Shown here piece by piece: positions 32,109-44,743 of a stretch of DNA of 64,000 bases. Each line of letters begins with the position of its first letter. Position 1 is the first letter of the stretch. The stretch lies in assembly GCF_016906535.1 (NCBI RefSeq), contig NC_057378.1, forward strand, positions 1,922,001 through 1,986,000. Reading direction: 5' to 3'. A program made the translations under genes and the position numbers. This stretch comes from Rhizoctonia solani. Taxonomy: Eukaryota > Basidiomycota > Agaricomycetes > Cantharellales > Ceratobasidiaceae. The notes beneath the pieces are model-generated. The model had not been told where the DNA came from and did not search any database. It saw only the letters and a list, made by a program, of their open reading frames with translations.

Positions 32109-35100
32109 TTAAAACCCGTACAATACATCCTCATTCTCATCTATAGCATAGCCTTCCATTTCATCCTCCGAAACATTATCCCCGTATTCGGTAGCTCCAT
32201 CGTCCATGCTCGGTTCTTCTTCATCGCTAATGTCGTCTTGCGCCAGACAGATAGATTCGCCTCCATCGCTCCTTTCGTCTTCGCTCCTCTGGCCTTCGCT
32301 CTCCATATTACCGCTTTCCCCTTCTCCCCCTGTCCCCAGAGGGACTTCAGTGGTTTCGTTCGCTGTTTTATCACTTAGTCTCAGTTTTGAATATAGTAAC
32401 ATCGTACATACCATTTTGCTCGGAACCCAGCGTAACGTCAGAGCCGCAAGTTGCATACAGGTAATGGCCAATCCCTCCCCCCAGATAGCGCATCAACATA
32501 TCCCGGTCAACAAACCTACAGAATCGTTGAGCACTAGCATTCTTATAAGTTTAATTGTATACTCACCTATTGACGTAGTAGTATTTCCAATCCCAGTGCT
32601 CCGGGTCTTTGCTATCGTGTGCGACCGACTCGGCGAAGCTGAGCAAGGTACCGGAAGAGCCGGATCGGAAGTCGGGGATTAAATGCACAGCTCGGATAAT
32701 GTCGCTTGGGTGAACGAAATTGAACGAATCAAGTAAATCCTGATCCGTGCAGCATTGCTCATAGCCGATATGATCTAATCGGCACTCATCCCATCCACCC
32801 TGGCGTGCCTTGTCTGTGTCGTAATACAGCCATCTGACATGAACAAAGTCCTCTCGACAAGGCACCACGTTGCCGTAAGAAACCTGCGCATGGTAAATAC
32901 CCAAAACCTTAGCATATATGAACGGATGGGGGGACGTTGAACCGTCTTCAGACTGAGCGTGTAATAAAATAAACCAATTCGAGGTGGAGGGGTTGAGCAG
33001 GTCTTGTTGGCGTAGGACGTCGTAAGATGTGTAATTAATGCGAAGCGTCTTATGGCGATACATACGATCTTGATGAAACCTAACTTTTAGGATTTCTTGC
33101 TCGTTGAATTTCGGGTGATTGCGATTCCCAAGAAAACGGGCTAAGAAATACCTCTTGAGCTGCGGAATGAAGAACTAAACATAGTCAGATAGCTGTAGTG
33201 CGCGCGTACAAATGGGAACAAGATATCTTACCTTCATAGCATCGTCGTGTTGTTGCTCACGGACCCAGCGCGTAATGCTTGGGATCAAGTCTTCTGAGCG
33301 CTCAGTCTGTCCAATTGTATATGGGGATCCGTTAAGGAGCGATTCCAACCCCTCAGGATCGAGTGAAGGTGGCGCGGAGTCACCAATTTGTGATCGTAAT
33401 TGCTCCTCCCGCTGTTCGAGCTCCAGTTCCATCCTTTTGAGGGCACTAGATACATCCCCGATTTGCGTCATCTGTTCGACCACATCCTTCTTATTGGTGC
33501 GCTCAAATTGGTCCTTGATAAAGCGATGTTGAAGTTCGTACTGACATGAGAAAAAATGTTGTCAGATGACGGCCAAAGATTCAGTGATTTTACTTACAAT
33601 TTGAGTCGAGTATGAATCTGTGGTTCCAAATTCGGCAATTATGTAGATATAATCGCCGATCGCGTGTACCTTGTAAGTGTTGATGTTGAAGAAGCATAAG
33701 CGCCGGCCATCTGCTATCTCCGAAGGAGCCGAGGCCTTTGATTTCCCTTTTGAAGTAGCGACCTGCATAGAGCGTTGAGCCTGGGCCGATGCTTGTCGTT
33801 TCTTCCGACGCGTGTACTCGTCTGGTGTCTCGCAAACGTTCATGTTTTGTGTCAATTCGGCAAAGCTACGGAGCTTGGAGCCAAGTTTGGCAGTGAGTTT
33901 CTTCATGATCTTAAGGGTTTCCGTGGTATGGCGACGAAGCTTTGCGAGTCCGTGCCAGAATGCAAAGGTAAACAGTAGTCTTTGCACGGGAGCATCGCAT
34001 TCCGAAGGAAGTAGGCCTTCGAATACGGGGAGACAGCACTATTGAAAAGTACCAAAAATATTATCCAAATTAGAAGCTGGTAACAAACGACAAAGCCTAA
34101 GATTTGAAGCATACCTGAAGGATATCCTCAAAATCGCGTGCCGCTAATCGTCCCATACTCGCCACATCATCCAAGAACATTCGTATAGTTGAACCAAAAG
34201 TTGGGACACTTTGGAACCTAGCAAAGAATGAGATAAGGGAATCCCGGATATTAGCATATAGCTCACCTTTTGTTAAATTCAACAATCGTCCGGCTCCCAC
34301 CAAGGTGAAGAAGTCGAACCAAATGTTGAAATAAACTCTTCCAGACGCCAAGCTCGATCTCATGGAGTTGGTCCACGACAAACGTTTCAAATATGTTAAA
34401 CTTGAAAATTCTAGGGCTCAGGCAACGCAAAAACGCGTTCTAGTCATGGTGAGTGACACTGGCAATTAAAATCAATAAAAACAGGACACACCAGAGTAGG
34501 GACATAGGATTCAGCCTGTAATAAGGCTTCGACTTGCTTGCTTTGAACCGAGTGGCCCAAATCGTATATCAATCGTTGTGCTTCCTGAATTTTCTTGATG
34601 CGCTTGGTACTCTTGACACGGCGTTTGGATACTCGGACGAGTGTATTGTGGGAGGTTCCCAGCTTTGAGGCCAATCCCTTCTTGGCTAGACAGCGTGGGC
34701 ACAGGCAAACTCCCAAGTTTCGAATTGTTGCCATTGTGACCCTGTGATGTAGTCAGCATATGGTATGGAAAGATCGAATAGATATATGCGCTTACTTCTC
34801 CAGGTAGTCAACTGAGTGAATTTTAATACGAGGGAAAACCCGTTGCTCAATTCCATCGGTGCATTTAATCACAATTCCGTGGTTCCAAGCGTAGAGAAAG
34901 TCGTCATCTAGTAGGTGGACCCAGACTTTGTGCATTAATTCACGCCGGAGGTGGGTGATGAGGGATTCAGGTGGGGGCTTTCCATCATGGTAAGCTGTAA
35001 TAGTCTCCCGAGCGCTATCTGGGAGCTACCAGGCAATGTCAGTTCACGTGATCGCGCATATATTTGAAATATAAAATGGACTAGCACTTACCAAAGGAAT

Positions 35101-36588
35101 ATGAGCCACATGGAAGCAAGTATTTGACCCTGGTTTGCATCGTTGGTACTTGCTCTTGTTCCCAAAAAACGCGTATATTGGGTGGCCTTTGACATGGCTA
35201 AACCCCTTTCCAAGCACAGTCCCATCGGAGCCAAACATCATATATGCGACGCATCGTGGACGAGTACAGCCGGAGTCGGCTATTTTCAAGCGTTGAACTT
35301 TGCGGTGAGCGTTGAGCATTGAGGGCGAAGAATAAATCTCATCGAATACTTGCATTGCAGGCCAAGAGCCGGAATCCAATGGCTTCCAGAGGGCCTTGTA
35401 AGGAGTGTAGTGAAACGAGCGGGGGTTATTCTGGGAGAACACCTTGTACACGATGTTGGTGAGCCTTTGCGCACGGAGCCCATTAACCGTAAGATAGTGT
35501 TGCGGAACTGCCATGCCCTTATCAGCCTGAGTACGGGCCTTTGTTTGTCAAAGGGGAGGGATTTTGAGTTGAATGGAGACATTCTTCCAACCTTTGGATG
35601 GCGGACACAAGGTATTCCAAGTATGCTCCAATTCAGCCAACTTCCGGTCCAAGGCACAAAAATTGTAGCCGACAACATCCTGTGGACAAAAGCCCGGTTG
35701 CCCAATCACGTCATTGCATAGGGATTCACGGCTGTTCAGCGACTTTGAATTCCCGGTAAGCCAGTGATGTTGTTGCATGTAGAAGATGGAGAGGTTGGGG
35801 CAAGGGTGGATGATTTCCTGGACCGAACGTAGTTTTTTTGGTGGGGCTGGAAGAACAACAGAGTCGGATAGAGGAGAATTGGCATCGGGTATGCGGAGTG
35901 GGTGTGTATTGTAGATTTGGTATTGGCCAAATATATCTGGCTCCGTGGTATAGGTTCCTGTAGGTAGCTTTGGGTCGGTAGCAGTGCCACTAGCGCAAGT
36001 GGGCTGTTCTTGACCTTGGCCTGAGCAAGTAGTGTTGGGCGTATTGTCTAAACGGGGGTCTGTCGGAACAAGGTTGGAGGACGGTCCCTCCGGTAGAGCA
36101 TCGATTTGCAATCTGAATCCTGAATGTAAAAGCCGTGTCTGAGAACAAGTTGCTGGGCGTGCACGATTAAGGATGTTAGAAGTCAGGGGTGGCTGGGAAG
36201 TGGCGGTAATCAATGTTGGGTTGGACAAGGTGTCGGCAGTTGTGTTGTTGAGTTCAGCACCGGGTACAGGCGGTGAATCAGATGTACCTGCAGTGTTGGG
36301 TTGTTGCTCCTTTAACATGCAACAAGAGGAATGAGCATATATGCGGCAAAAATCAGTTTAACAGAGCGGACATACCTGGGATTCATCACCACCCACACTG
36401 CCTCCAATGCTAGTTCGACGCCGCTTGGCAGGCGGCTCTGTCTCGTAACATCGTGCACGTGAACGTTCCAATAGTTTACTATCGTACTCTATCGCAATGT
36501 CGCACCGACTACAATGGTTGGATAGGCTCTTTGGACTGTTGAGTTTCCGTTTGCATCCAGCAACACAGCTGTATAACTTAGCAGACAT
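32109..36588 (-). CDS. Plavaka-family transposase-like protein
   Basis: The start ATG (36586-36588) opens on MSAKLYSCVAGCKRKL, a C2H2-like zinc finger (CVAGC ... HCSRC). A Ser/Thr/Pro-rich linker follows (35800-36320). Then come ALWKPLDSGSWPAMQVFDEI, GHPIYAFFGNKSKY, LRRELMHKVWVHLLDDDF, HGIVIKCTDGIEQRVFPRI, HSVDYLE and TMATIRNLGVCLCPRCL. The C-terminal region has MYRHKTLRINYTSYDVLRQQ, YAKVLGIYHAQV, FVNPSD-like FVHPSDIIRAVHLIP and FVDRDMLMRYLGGGIGH, then an acidic tail to TAA near 32109. This order is that of the Plavaka transposases expanded in Agaricomycetes. At least seven introns are needed. I saw no stop within the exons, but the catalytic triad was not traced. A retrotransposon interrupts its 5' flank. 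Confidence 0.8.
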
Positions 36589-36599
36589 GGATATGGGGT

Positions 36600-37137
36600 T
36601 GTCATGCCCTAGAGGCGTGACCACCTTAGAATCCACTAAGTCGAAGAAATAGTGAATATATGCGCTATTTTCATGAAGATTTATGGATATATGCATCTCT
36701 ATGCTATTTAGGCGCTGAGCGCTTATTATGTAATCTCATCACATGACCTTTAGTCATGTGATCTTGTTTTCTTATCTCTGGTCATGTGACCTTATCTTTG
36801 TTATTGTGTTTGTCACTGTATATACTATTCCCCTTGCTTGTTGAATATATAAGGAGGGTTCTGAGAGCCTTAAGCCTCAGAACTCGACCTCTTATCCCCT
36901 TCCTACATCTACCTACCCTAAGACATACACTTTGAGTATTGCCTGAGAGCATACCTGTCCCTGTCAAAGGTTCCTTGCCCTGCTATCTTAATAGCATTAG
37001 TGCACTTAACTATATTAGGTCTTGTCCTACCCCTTCCTGGCATTGCCTTGAGCACTGTTAGGCCCTACTAGCTGATAAGTCCTATATTAGGCAATAGCTT
37101 GTTAGGTTTTACCTCTTGGTAGTTGTCAGCTCTGACA
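36600..37137 (+). repeat. 5' LTR of the nested chromovirus
   Basis: Starts TGTCATGCCC and ends CTCTGACA. It holds a likely TATA element (TATATAAGGAGG, about 36846). Upstream are three spaced CATGTGA/TCACATG boxes (about 36739-36790) that may bind a host regulator. Confidence 0.95.
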
Positions 37138-37569
37138 TTAGGTCGAGTTCTTCATCACCAACCCTTGTGGACTACTAGGGTGTTAGTACTGGCACGACCC
37201 ATCAAGAACCAGTGATCCAGCATAGCCAGATAATAGTCAAAACTGGTGATTGTTGCACTAGGGGGTTATTGTTACACGGCTAGCATTGCGAACGTCCACC
37301 CAAGAGTCTGCCACAACTCCTTCTGCGTCACAGACAGTCAAAAACCCGCTTGTGCAAAACCTGCCTCTGTATCACGCCCATCCAAGGCTTGTTGATCAGT
37401 TGTAAGGAGCATTCAACGCTAGGTATTGAGACAGTGATTAGCGTAAAGAATAAACTGTGAGCTTAGTGGGGCCAATCATCTAGCCTCCCATCTTTCCTAA
37501 ACTAGTAGTGAAGTTGCCTTATTTAGCAAGGACATTACTTAGTATCTTCCCATTCCCCTTTTCTCCACT

Positions 37570-38907
37570 ATGTCGACCCAACCATCTACCTATGTGCATG
37601 CCGATCCCAATGCGCTGTCTGTCCCCACCAATATCCAGGAGATACCTGCGTGGGCCCAGGAGATCAAAAACCTCCTCCTGGCTATGAATCAAAACCTCTC
37701 CTTGGTCATAGGACAAGCGGCTGCCCATCACACAGATCTTGGCACCACACAGGCCACCCTCAACAACCACGACAGCAGCATCACCAATCTTGATGCCCTC
37801 ATTGTTAAACTTGGGGCTGATATTGCCAAAATAGGCACTGCGGCTGCGTCTGGTTCTTCTATTGCCTCGGCTACCAAGGCTCCCAAACTTGCAACGCCAG
37901 ACAAATTTGATGGGTCTGACAAAAACAAGGCAATCTCCTTTAGGGTTGCTGTTTCTCATTATCTCAGGATCTCATATCCTGGCTCAACAGTGGATGAGCA
38001 AATCGCATTTATCATTTCCTGCCTGGATGGCAAGGCCCATGAGTGGCTTGAGCCCTACCTGGAAGAGGACGTTGTTAAAGGGAATCCTGTCTCTTGGCTC
38101 CACAATCTGGATGCCTTCTGGCTGCAATTCAATGCACGCTGGAATGTCCAAAATAGGACAGAGAACTTCCGCGCCAAGCTGCGCACCCTCAAACAAACCA
38201 AGGGAGTCCAAGACTATTACAAGGACTTCCAGACCTATTCTCAAGGTCTTGGTTACAACGACCCCTCTCTTAGGGATATGTTCTATGATGGCCTATCCCA
38301 CAAAATTAAGGAAACTCTCATGGTCCAAGATTATGACCATGCAGATGCCTCTGTTACTCTTGCAACTCTTGCAGAGAAGGCCCTTAAGGTGGATCAGCGC
38401 CTAGAGCAGTTTGCGGCCCAGCACAAGGGTTCCTCCTCCTCTTCAAACCAATCTGGAAGCAAATCCAGCACCTCTACGTCAGCAGCAGCCCAGGGAGCGC
38501 CCAGGGATAAACTGTCTGTTGGGGAACAGGTGTATGCAATTGTGGATGGAAAGGCCAAGAAGGGGGTCCTCCAAAAAATTGGCCAGAATGCCAAAGGGAT
38601 AGCAGTTCCAATTGTTAAGTGGAATGATGGCACCACCATGGACGTTACCTTCAAAACTATCAAGAAGGATAACCACCCAATCACTGCCACTTCCACTCCT
38701 GCTCCCAAGGCTTCCTCCTCCTCCTCTGCGCGCAACTCTGGTCCTTCCCCTATGGACCTAGACTCTGCCTCCTCAAAAGGCAAAAAACCTATTATATGCG
38801 CAACATGTGGAGGTAGGGGACACTACGCCAATCAATGCCCCTCCAAATCCTACTCTGGCCATGAGGCCCATATCTCTGAGGATGAGTCGGAAAATGGGGA
38901 CCTCTGA
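37570..38907 (+). CDS. Ty3/gypsy Gag protein
   Basis: A 445-residue frame from ATG 37570 to TGA 38905-38907. It contains the retrotransposon capsid region (FRVAVSHYLRISYPGSTVDE, LDGKAHEWLEPYLEED and FNARWNVQNRTENFRAKLRTL) and, near residue 413, a CCHC knuckle CATCGGRGHYANQC that binds RNA. A Ser-rich linker separates them, and a short domain around VGEQVYAIVDGKAKKGVLQKI lies between capsid and knuckle. It is intact and forms the virus-like particle. Pol begins in another frame about 50 nt later. Confidence 0.93.
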   Translation: MSTQPSTYVHADPNALSVPTNIQEIPAWAQEIKNLLLAMNQNLSLVIGQAAAHHTDLGTTQATLNNHDSSITNLDALIVKLGADIAKIGTAAASGSSIASATKAPKLATPDKFDGSDKNKAISFRVAVSHYLRISYPGSTVDEQIAFIISCLDGKAHEWLEPYLEEDVVKGNPVSWLHNLDAFWLQFNARWNVQNRTENFRAKLRTLKQTKGVQDYYKDFQTYSQGLGYNDPSLRDMFYDGLSHKIKETLMVQDYDHADASVTLATLAEKALKVDQRLEQFAAQHKGSSSSSNQSGSKSSTSTSAAAQGAPRDKLSVGEQVYAIVDGKAKKGVLQKIGQNAKGIAVPIVKWNDGTTMDVTFKTIKKDNHPITATSTPAPKASSSSSARNSGPSPMDLDSASSKGKKPIICATCGGRGHYANQCPSKSYSGHEAHISEDESENGDL

Positions 38908-38957
38908 ACACTAATGGGAACAGTGTATCAGAGGGAAACAATGGACATTTAGATAGC

Positions 38958-41900
38958 TTGGAAATCTTTTCTGTAAATAATATATCTCCTTTAAATATAT
39001 ATTTTCAAGCATCTTGCGTTCAACAAGTTCCCAACCCTAAGGTTACCAAGAAAATGAAGCCCTTCTTTGGATGGGCTATGATTGATTCAGGTGCATCATC
39101 TTGCTTTATACACAAGGACTTGATCAAACAATATGGTATACCTACTACAAAAAAATCTGTACCACGTTGCCTTAAAGTGATTGATGGAAGAGACATTAGT
39201 TCTGGTTTGGTAGATTCAGAATGTATATTTACTTTAGAATTAGGTAGTCATAAAGAGGTTCTGAAATGTAACGTAGCTGATATAGGTAAACATAGCATAG
39301 TCCTTGGAATGTCCTGGCTTAAGTTACACAACCCTACTATAGACTGGCCTAATAAGCGTATCACTTTTAATTCTCAATATTGTAACAACTCTTGTCTTTC
39401 TTTTTCTAATTCTATCCTGGGAAATGTCGGTGGGACTTCCAACCACCTTGAAGGCATACCAGAAGACTTAGGAGGTGTCGAGGTAATTGAACCTCTTGAA
39501 GGCATCCCTAGGGAAACTGGAGGTACTGTGGATTCTCCACTTGAAAGTATCCCAGTAGAACTGCGCAATTTTGCGGAGGTGTTCTCTGAGGACATGAAGG
39601 TGACGGAACTGCCGCCGCACCGTCCTTTTGATTTAGGGATTGATTTAATCGATCCTGATAAACCTGTTAAGGCTATGGTATACCCCTTGAAGGCATCTGA
39701 TGATGAGGAACTTAGAAAACTTCTTAAAGAACAATTGGACAAAGGATTGATTTGCCCATCCAAATCCAAATATGGTTCCCCAGTTCACTTTGTCAACAAG
39801 AAAAATGGGAAAAGGCGTATGGTTGTGGATTATAGATCCCTAAATGCAAATACAGTCAAAATGCGTACCCCCTACCTTTAATACAGTCTCTCATTGAGAA
39901 ACTAAGGGGCGCAAAATACTTTTCCACCATTGACCTGAAATCTGGATACAACTTGGTCCGGATAAAGGAAGGTGATGAATGGAAGACTGCATTTAAAACC
40001 AAATACGGCCTGTTTGAATACCTAGTCATGCCTTTTGGGTTATGCAATGCTCCTGCTGCATTTCAGCACTTCATGAATGAGATATTTAGGGACATATTGG
40101 ACGTCTATGTAGTAGTATATCTAGACGACATCCTAATATTCTCAGAAAGCAGGGAATTACACACAAAACATCTCCAAGAGGTACTGAAAAGGCTGCAAGA
40201 CAATGCATGCTATTGTAACCTGGAAAAGTGTAATTTCTATGCGTCTGAAGTAGACTACCTTGGTGTCATTGCCAATGGTGAAGGAGTAAAAGCAGATCCC
40301 AAGAAAATCACTCAAGCGGTTGATTGGGCAACACCGCGCTCTGTCAAAGGGGTTCAAGAGTTTTTGGGCTTTATAAATTTCTATAGACGCTTCATACACA
40401 ACTTCTCAAAATTGGCACAACCCTTATACCAATTACTCCAAAAGAATATACCTTGGGAGTGGGGTGAACGCCAAGAAGTGTCTTTTAAAGCTCTCAAACA
40501 AGCTCTAATTGAATCCCCTGTTTTAATCCAACCTGATCCATACAAGGAGTTTTTCCTTGAGTGTGATGCCTCTGATTTTGCAACGGGCGCTGTCCTTAAT
40601 CAAAAGGGCAGTGATGATAAATTACACCCGGTTGCATTCCTATCAAAATCCCTAGCACCTGCTGAAAGAAACTATGATATCTTTGATAAAGAGTTACTAG
40701 CGGTAGTAAGGGCTTTAAAGGAATGGCGTCACCTGCTGGAAGGAACAGTAATCCCTGTCAAAATACTAACAGACCATAAAAATTTGGAGTATTTCCAGAC
40801 AAAAAGGGATCTGAACCAAAGGCAGTTAAGGTGGATGGGATTTTTGGCAGATTACAACTATAGGATTGTGTATAGGCCGGGCGCACAGAATAGAAAAGCA
40901 GATATTCTCTCTCGCCGTGAAGACCACAAGTCTGCGGTCAAAGGGGGGGGTGAAACCCCTGTGCTCATAAGCCCAGAGCTTTTTATTGCAGCTATTCAAA
41001 CAGATAGTGACCTTAATGACTTAATAAGGGACGCTCTGCATGATGATAAAGCTGTACACAAAATCCTTAAATCCTTGGAAGAGGATATACCTGTTAAAGG
41101 ATGGAAGATTGATAATGGCCTACTGTACTATCATGATCGGATCTATGTCCCCAATGAGCCAGAAATCAGGAAAGCCATCTTAGAAAGCAGGCACGATAAC
41201 CCTTCCACTGGGCATCCAGGACAGTTCAGAACCCTAGACCTCCTCTCAAGGGATTACTATTGGTCAGGGATGAAACAGTCTGTAACAAAATATGTCCAAG
41301 CATGCGACTCATGCATACGTAGCAAACACTCCAACCGGGCTCCTGAAGGTCTCCTTCAAAACATAGATTTACCCAATAAGCCCTGGGAGGAAATAACGTA
41401 TGACTTGATTGTAGGACTCCCCACCTCAGAAGGATATGATGCAATATTAACAGTAGTGGACCGATTATCCAAAATGGTTCATTTTATACCAACGCACTCT
41501 GATGCTACTGCTGTTGATGTCGCAAACCTCTTTGTATCCTTTGTGTGGAAGTTACATGGGTTACCCAGGAAAACCATTTCGGACCGAGGCCCCCAATTTA
41601 ATGCAAAATTCTTGAGACAAGTCTACAAGCGGTTGGGGATAGAACCACATTTCTCCACTGCATACAGACCACAAGTTGATGGACAAAGTGAACGCCTGAA
41701 CCAGTTTGTGGAAATTTACCTACGCCACTACATCAATTATAGACAAACAGACTGGGTTGCGTCACTACCACTTGCAGAATTTGCGTACAATAATGGGAAA
41801 CACTCAGGCTCCAAACACTCTCCCTTCTACATGTGCTATGGTTATAATCCAGACTTCACAGTTGGAAACACCAAGGAAAGCCATGTCCCCCAAGCCGACG

Positions 41901-42448
41901 ACCTAGCAGACTTCCTGAAAGAAATCCAAACTGAAGCAAAAGCTGCTTTAGAAATTGCTGCAAGACAAAATGCGCAATACTATGATCTAAACAGAAGGGA
42001 AGCAACCAAGCTGGAAGTTGGCGATAAAGTCTATTTGAGTAGCGCCAACATCAAAACTTCAAGGCCTTCCCATAAGCTAGAGCATAAGCGATTGGGGCCC
42101 TATAAGGTCTTGGAGAAAATTGGCAGGAACTCCTATAAACTGGATCTCCCTAAATCCATGAAGGTCCATCCTGTCTTCAACATTGCCCTTTTACACAAAA
42201 AACCAGTAGATGAATATGACCGTGATCCAGTACCACTCCCCCCAGTTGTCACAGCTGATGGAGAAGAGGAATATACTGTTGAAAGGATCCTAGACTCCAA
42301 GAAAGTGGGTCGACAAGTCAAATACTTGGTTAAATGGAAAGGGTATGGACCAGAGGATAACACATGGGAACCCAAGGCCCACTTAGTCAATGCCCCTGAA
42401 AAATTGGCTAAGTTTCACCGTGAACATCCAGAGGCAGCTGGACCTTAA
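38958..42448 (+). pseudogene. Ty3/gypsy Pol polyprotein, interrupted by one frameshift
   Basis: The first segment (to 39881) has the protease motif MIDSGASSCFI and the start of reverse transcriptase (KKNGKRRMVVDYRSLN). The frame then breaks near 39878. The second segment resumes at once with FSTIDLKSGYNLVRI, FGLCNAPAAFQ and the active site VVVYLDDILIF. RNase H (FFLECDASDFATGAVLN, TDHKNLEYF), the integrase zinc finger (H..H..CDSCIRSK), the integrase core (ISDRGPQFNAKF, YRPQVDGQSERLNQ) and a C-terminal chromodomain ([18 protein letters not shown]) follow. The break sits in a short C-rich direct repeat and looks like a small deletion or sequencing slip. Otherwise all domains are complete. Confidence 0.92.
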
Positions 42449-42459
42449 CGGGGGGGAAG

Positions 42460-42997
42460 TGTCATGCCCTAGAGGCGTGACCACCTTAGAATCCACTAAG
42501 TCGAAGAAATAGTGAATATATGCGCTATTTTCATGAAGATTTATGGATATATGCATCTCTATGCTATTTAGGCGCTGAGCGCTTATTATGTAATCTCATC
42601 ACATGACCTTTAGTCATGTGATCTTGTTTTCTTATCTCTGGTCATGTGACCTTATCTTTGTTATTGTGTTTGTCACTGTATATACTATTCCCCTTGCTTG
42701 TTGAATATATAAGGAGGGTTCTGAGAGCCTTAAGCCTCAGAACTCGACCTCTTATCCCCTTCCTACATCTACCTACCCTAAGACATACACTTTGAGTATT
42801 GCCTGAGAGCATACCTGTCCCTGTCAAAGGTTCCTTGCCCTGCTATCTTAATAGCATTAGTGCACTTAACTATATTAGGTCTTGTCCTACCCCTTCCTGG
42901 CATTGCCTTGAGCACTGTTAGGCCCTACTAGCTGATAAGTCCTATATTAGGCAATAGCTTGTTAGGTTTTACCTCTTGGTAGTTGTCGGCTCTGACA
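42460..42997 (+). repeat. 3' LTR of the nested chromovirus
   Basis: Same 538 bp as 36600-37137 apart from one base. It follows the polypurine tract CGGGGGGGAAG at 42449-42459. Confidence 0.95.
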
Positions 42998-43307
42998 GGG
43001 TGAGGTGGTGGTTGGGTAACGAGCTAGTTGGTTGTAGTACCGTAGAAAACATAGAGTTGTACCAAAGAGGAAGTAAATTGGAAATAATTGTGCCCGTATG
43101 ACAGACAAGTATAGACAGGGTTATGACACGCAAACGTTGCCAAGAACCTATCTAGACATGACAATGACCAGACGGGCAGTTTCTAGAAAACAAGGAGAAC
43201 GGGGGGAGTGAAAAGGAAAGGAGCTGAACAGAATATAAACCTAGGACGCTGCAAGTGCCTCTACCACTCGATAATCTTCCATCCCCGCCCGACCACCATT
43301 TCTAACT

Positions 43308-44743
43308 ATGCCTCGAACTAGTGCTAGCGCTGACTCTAGCGGTAAGGCCAAGTCCATACCTGTTATTAGTCGTCAGGTTACTCGTTTATACGAGATGTTT
43401 TGGCCAGTCATTGATGTCATCAACATGGGAAAAGAGACTCGACCAATGTCCGCTGATGAGAAGAAGAGTTTTAAGGCGACGTTGCCTCAAGAGTAAGAGT
43501 GCTAACCTGATCGCGATGCTGCAGTGGAGTGCTAACCACATATGCTACAGTCAGAAGCGGGTTTTTTCATTACTTGAGAAGATCTTAGAAGAAGATTCAA
43601 CCCTCATTGAGAGGGTGATGCGTGCTCCTCGGGAGCATACAGCTGCACTTACTCGTGACCTCAAAAAACTGGTAAGCTGATGATCTTATATGCGTCTCAT
43701 TTGTGTTGCTCATTCGTTTGACTTAAGCTGGGCGATGGTCAGAGCAACGGCCGATCCGAGGATATGGGCAAGGTTAGCCGAGAAATGCCTGGCTGGGAGG
43801 CTATGGCGTGGGACCCCCCGCTCGGGGATAAATCCAAGCGTGGTATGTTTCATATCCAATGCGCAGAGCTCCTTGCGCCAGTTCAATATGACTGGGTCGA
43901 TCCAAAGTACGTGATCTATTGATAAGAAACACTCGCATTCTAATTTATCACCCCTAGAGTTCGCAATGATTTCCGAAACGGGGTGCTCACAGCAACCCCG
44001 CTACAATTTCCTCGACATCTATGGCTGTCTAACGGCGATTTCTACGACCCTCAAAGACCATCGGATGGATTACTCCAGGGCGAAATTCTGATATGTGTGA
44101 GTAACTACGGGATTTGGCTTACAGACCGAACTGAAACGCTTGCTACACTAGGCCGCGTATTGCATAATGTTTTCCCCCACCTCTGTCAAAACGATGAGTG
44201 CGTCCACTACTCAAATCAGCGGGGCACGTGGATGCTCCTTCAAGCGCTCGAGGGGGGGGATAATAGGCCTTGCGAAGGTGTATAACCTTACCAAGGTAAC
44301 GCCGGCATTTATTGCGTATGTTGCCGTTGTGGTACGTGTTTACCCTTACCTTCCTGTTAGCTTGCTCAATATTTTTTAGGTCCACCACGCTCTTACAACC
44401 GAGGCAATTTTTTCGGAAATTTGTGGCGGGTTCAATTACGGAGTCTACTACAATCAAATTCGCACGTTCCTTGAGGCGCCAAGGTTTGCCAGTCGTGCTA
44501 AAGTCCTATTAGATTGGTGGAACAAGTGAGTATCAGCTTATATGCGCCTTATCATCCCTCACGCTACGTTTTCATAGGCGACTCTTTGGCTCGTATAACA
44601 TGGGGATGCACACACTGAACGAGGGTGGGGTGTCTACGCTTGATGAGCTTGACGCGGAGGCCGAAGCTGACCCAGGGTTATCGGGGGACAAGAGAGTGGG
44701 ATCCAGCCGCCAGTTGGATGAGGATGAGGAGCCAGAGGAATAG
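43308..44743 (+). CDS. DUF6698-type protein, second gene of the Plavaka-like element
   Basis: ATG 43308 starts MPRTSASADSSGKAKS. Exons continue with VTRLYEMFWPVIDVI, a KRVFSLLEKILEEDSTLIERV segment, WVDPK...VRNDFRNGVLTATPLQFPRHLW, SDGLLQGEILI, VYNLTKVTPAFIAYVAVV and VHHALTTEAIFSEICGGFNY, then YYNQIRTFLE, LDWWNKRLFGSYNMG and an acidic end to TAG 44743. The pattern of PRHLW, GLLQGEILI, VTPAFIAYV and DWWN is that of the basidiomycete DUF6698 family, whose function is unknown. It is divergent from the transposase; the original spacer between their ATGs was about 320 bp before the chromovirus landed. A TATAAAC lies near 43233. Position inside the inverted repeats suggests an accessory transposition gene, which is inference. 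Confidence 0.75.

Larger units (their letters stand above)
36600..42997 (+). mobile_element. Young Ty3/gypsy chromovirus, complete with two LTRs
   Basis: The element is 6398 bp with 538-bp LTRs that differ at one position seen (A at 37128 versus G at 42988 region). GGGT at 36596-36599 and 42998-43001 is the target duplication. Internal order is gag, protease, reverse transcriptase, RNase H, integrase and chromodomain. One frameshift disrupts pol. The insertion lies 11 bp 5' of the Plavaka start codon. Confidence 0.96.

Noticed and set aside
32206..32682. Plus-strand Ser-rich frame
   Set aside because: Antisense of the acidic tail and FVDRDM region of the Plavaka transposase.
36782..36967. 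Minus-strand frame MTGTGMLSGNTQ, repeated at 42642-42827
   Set aside because: It is simply the reverse of LTR sequence, present identically in both LTRs.
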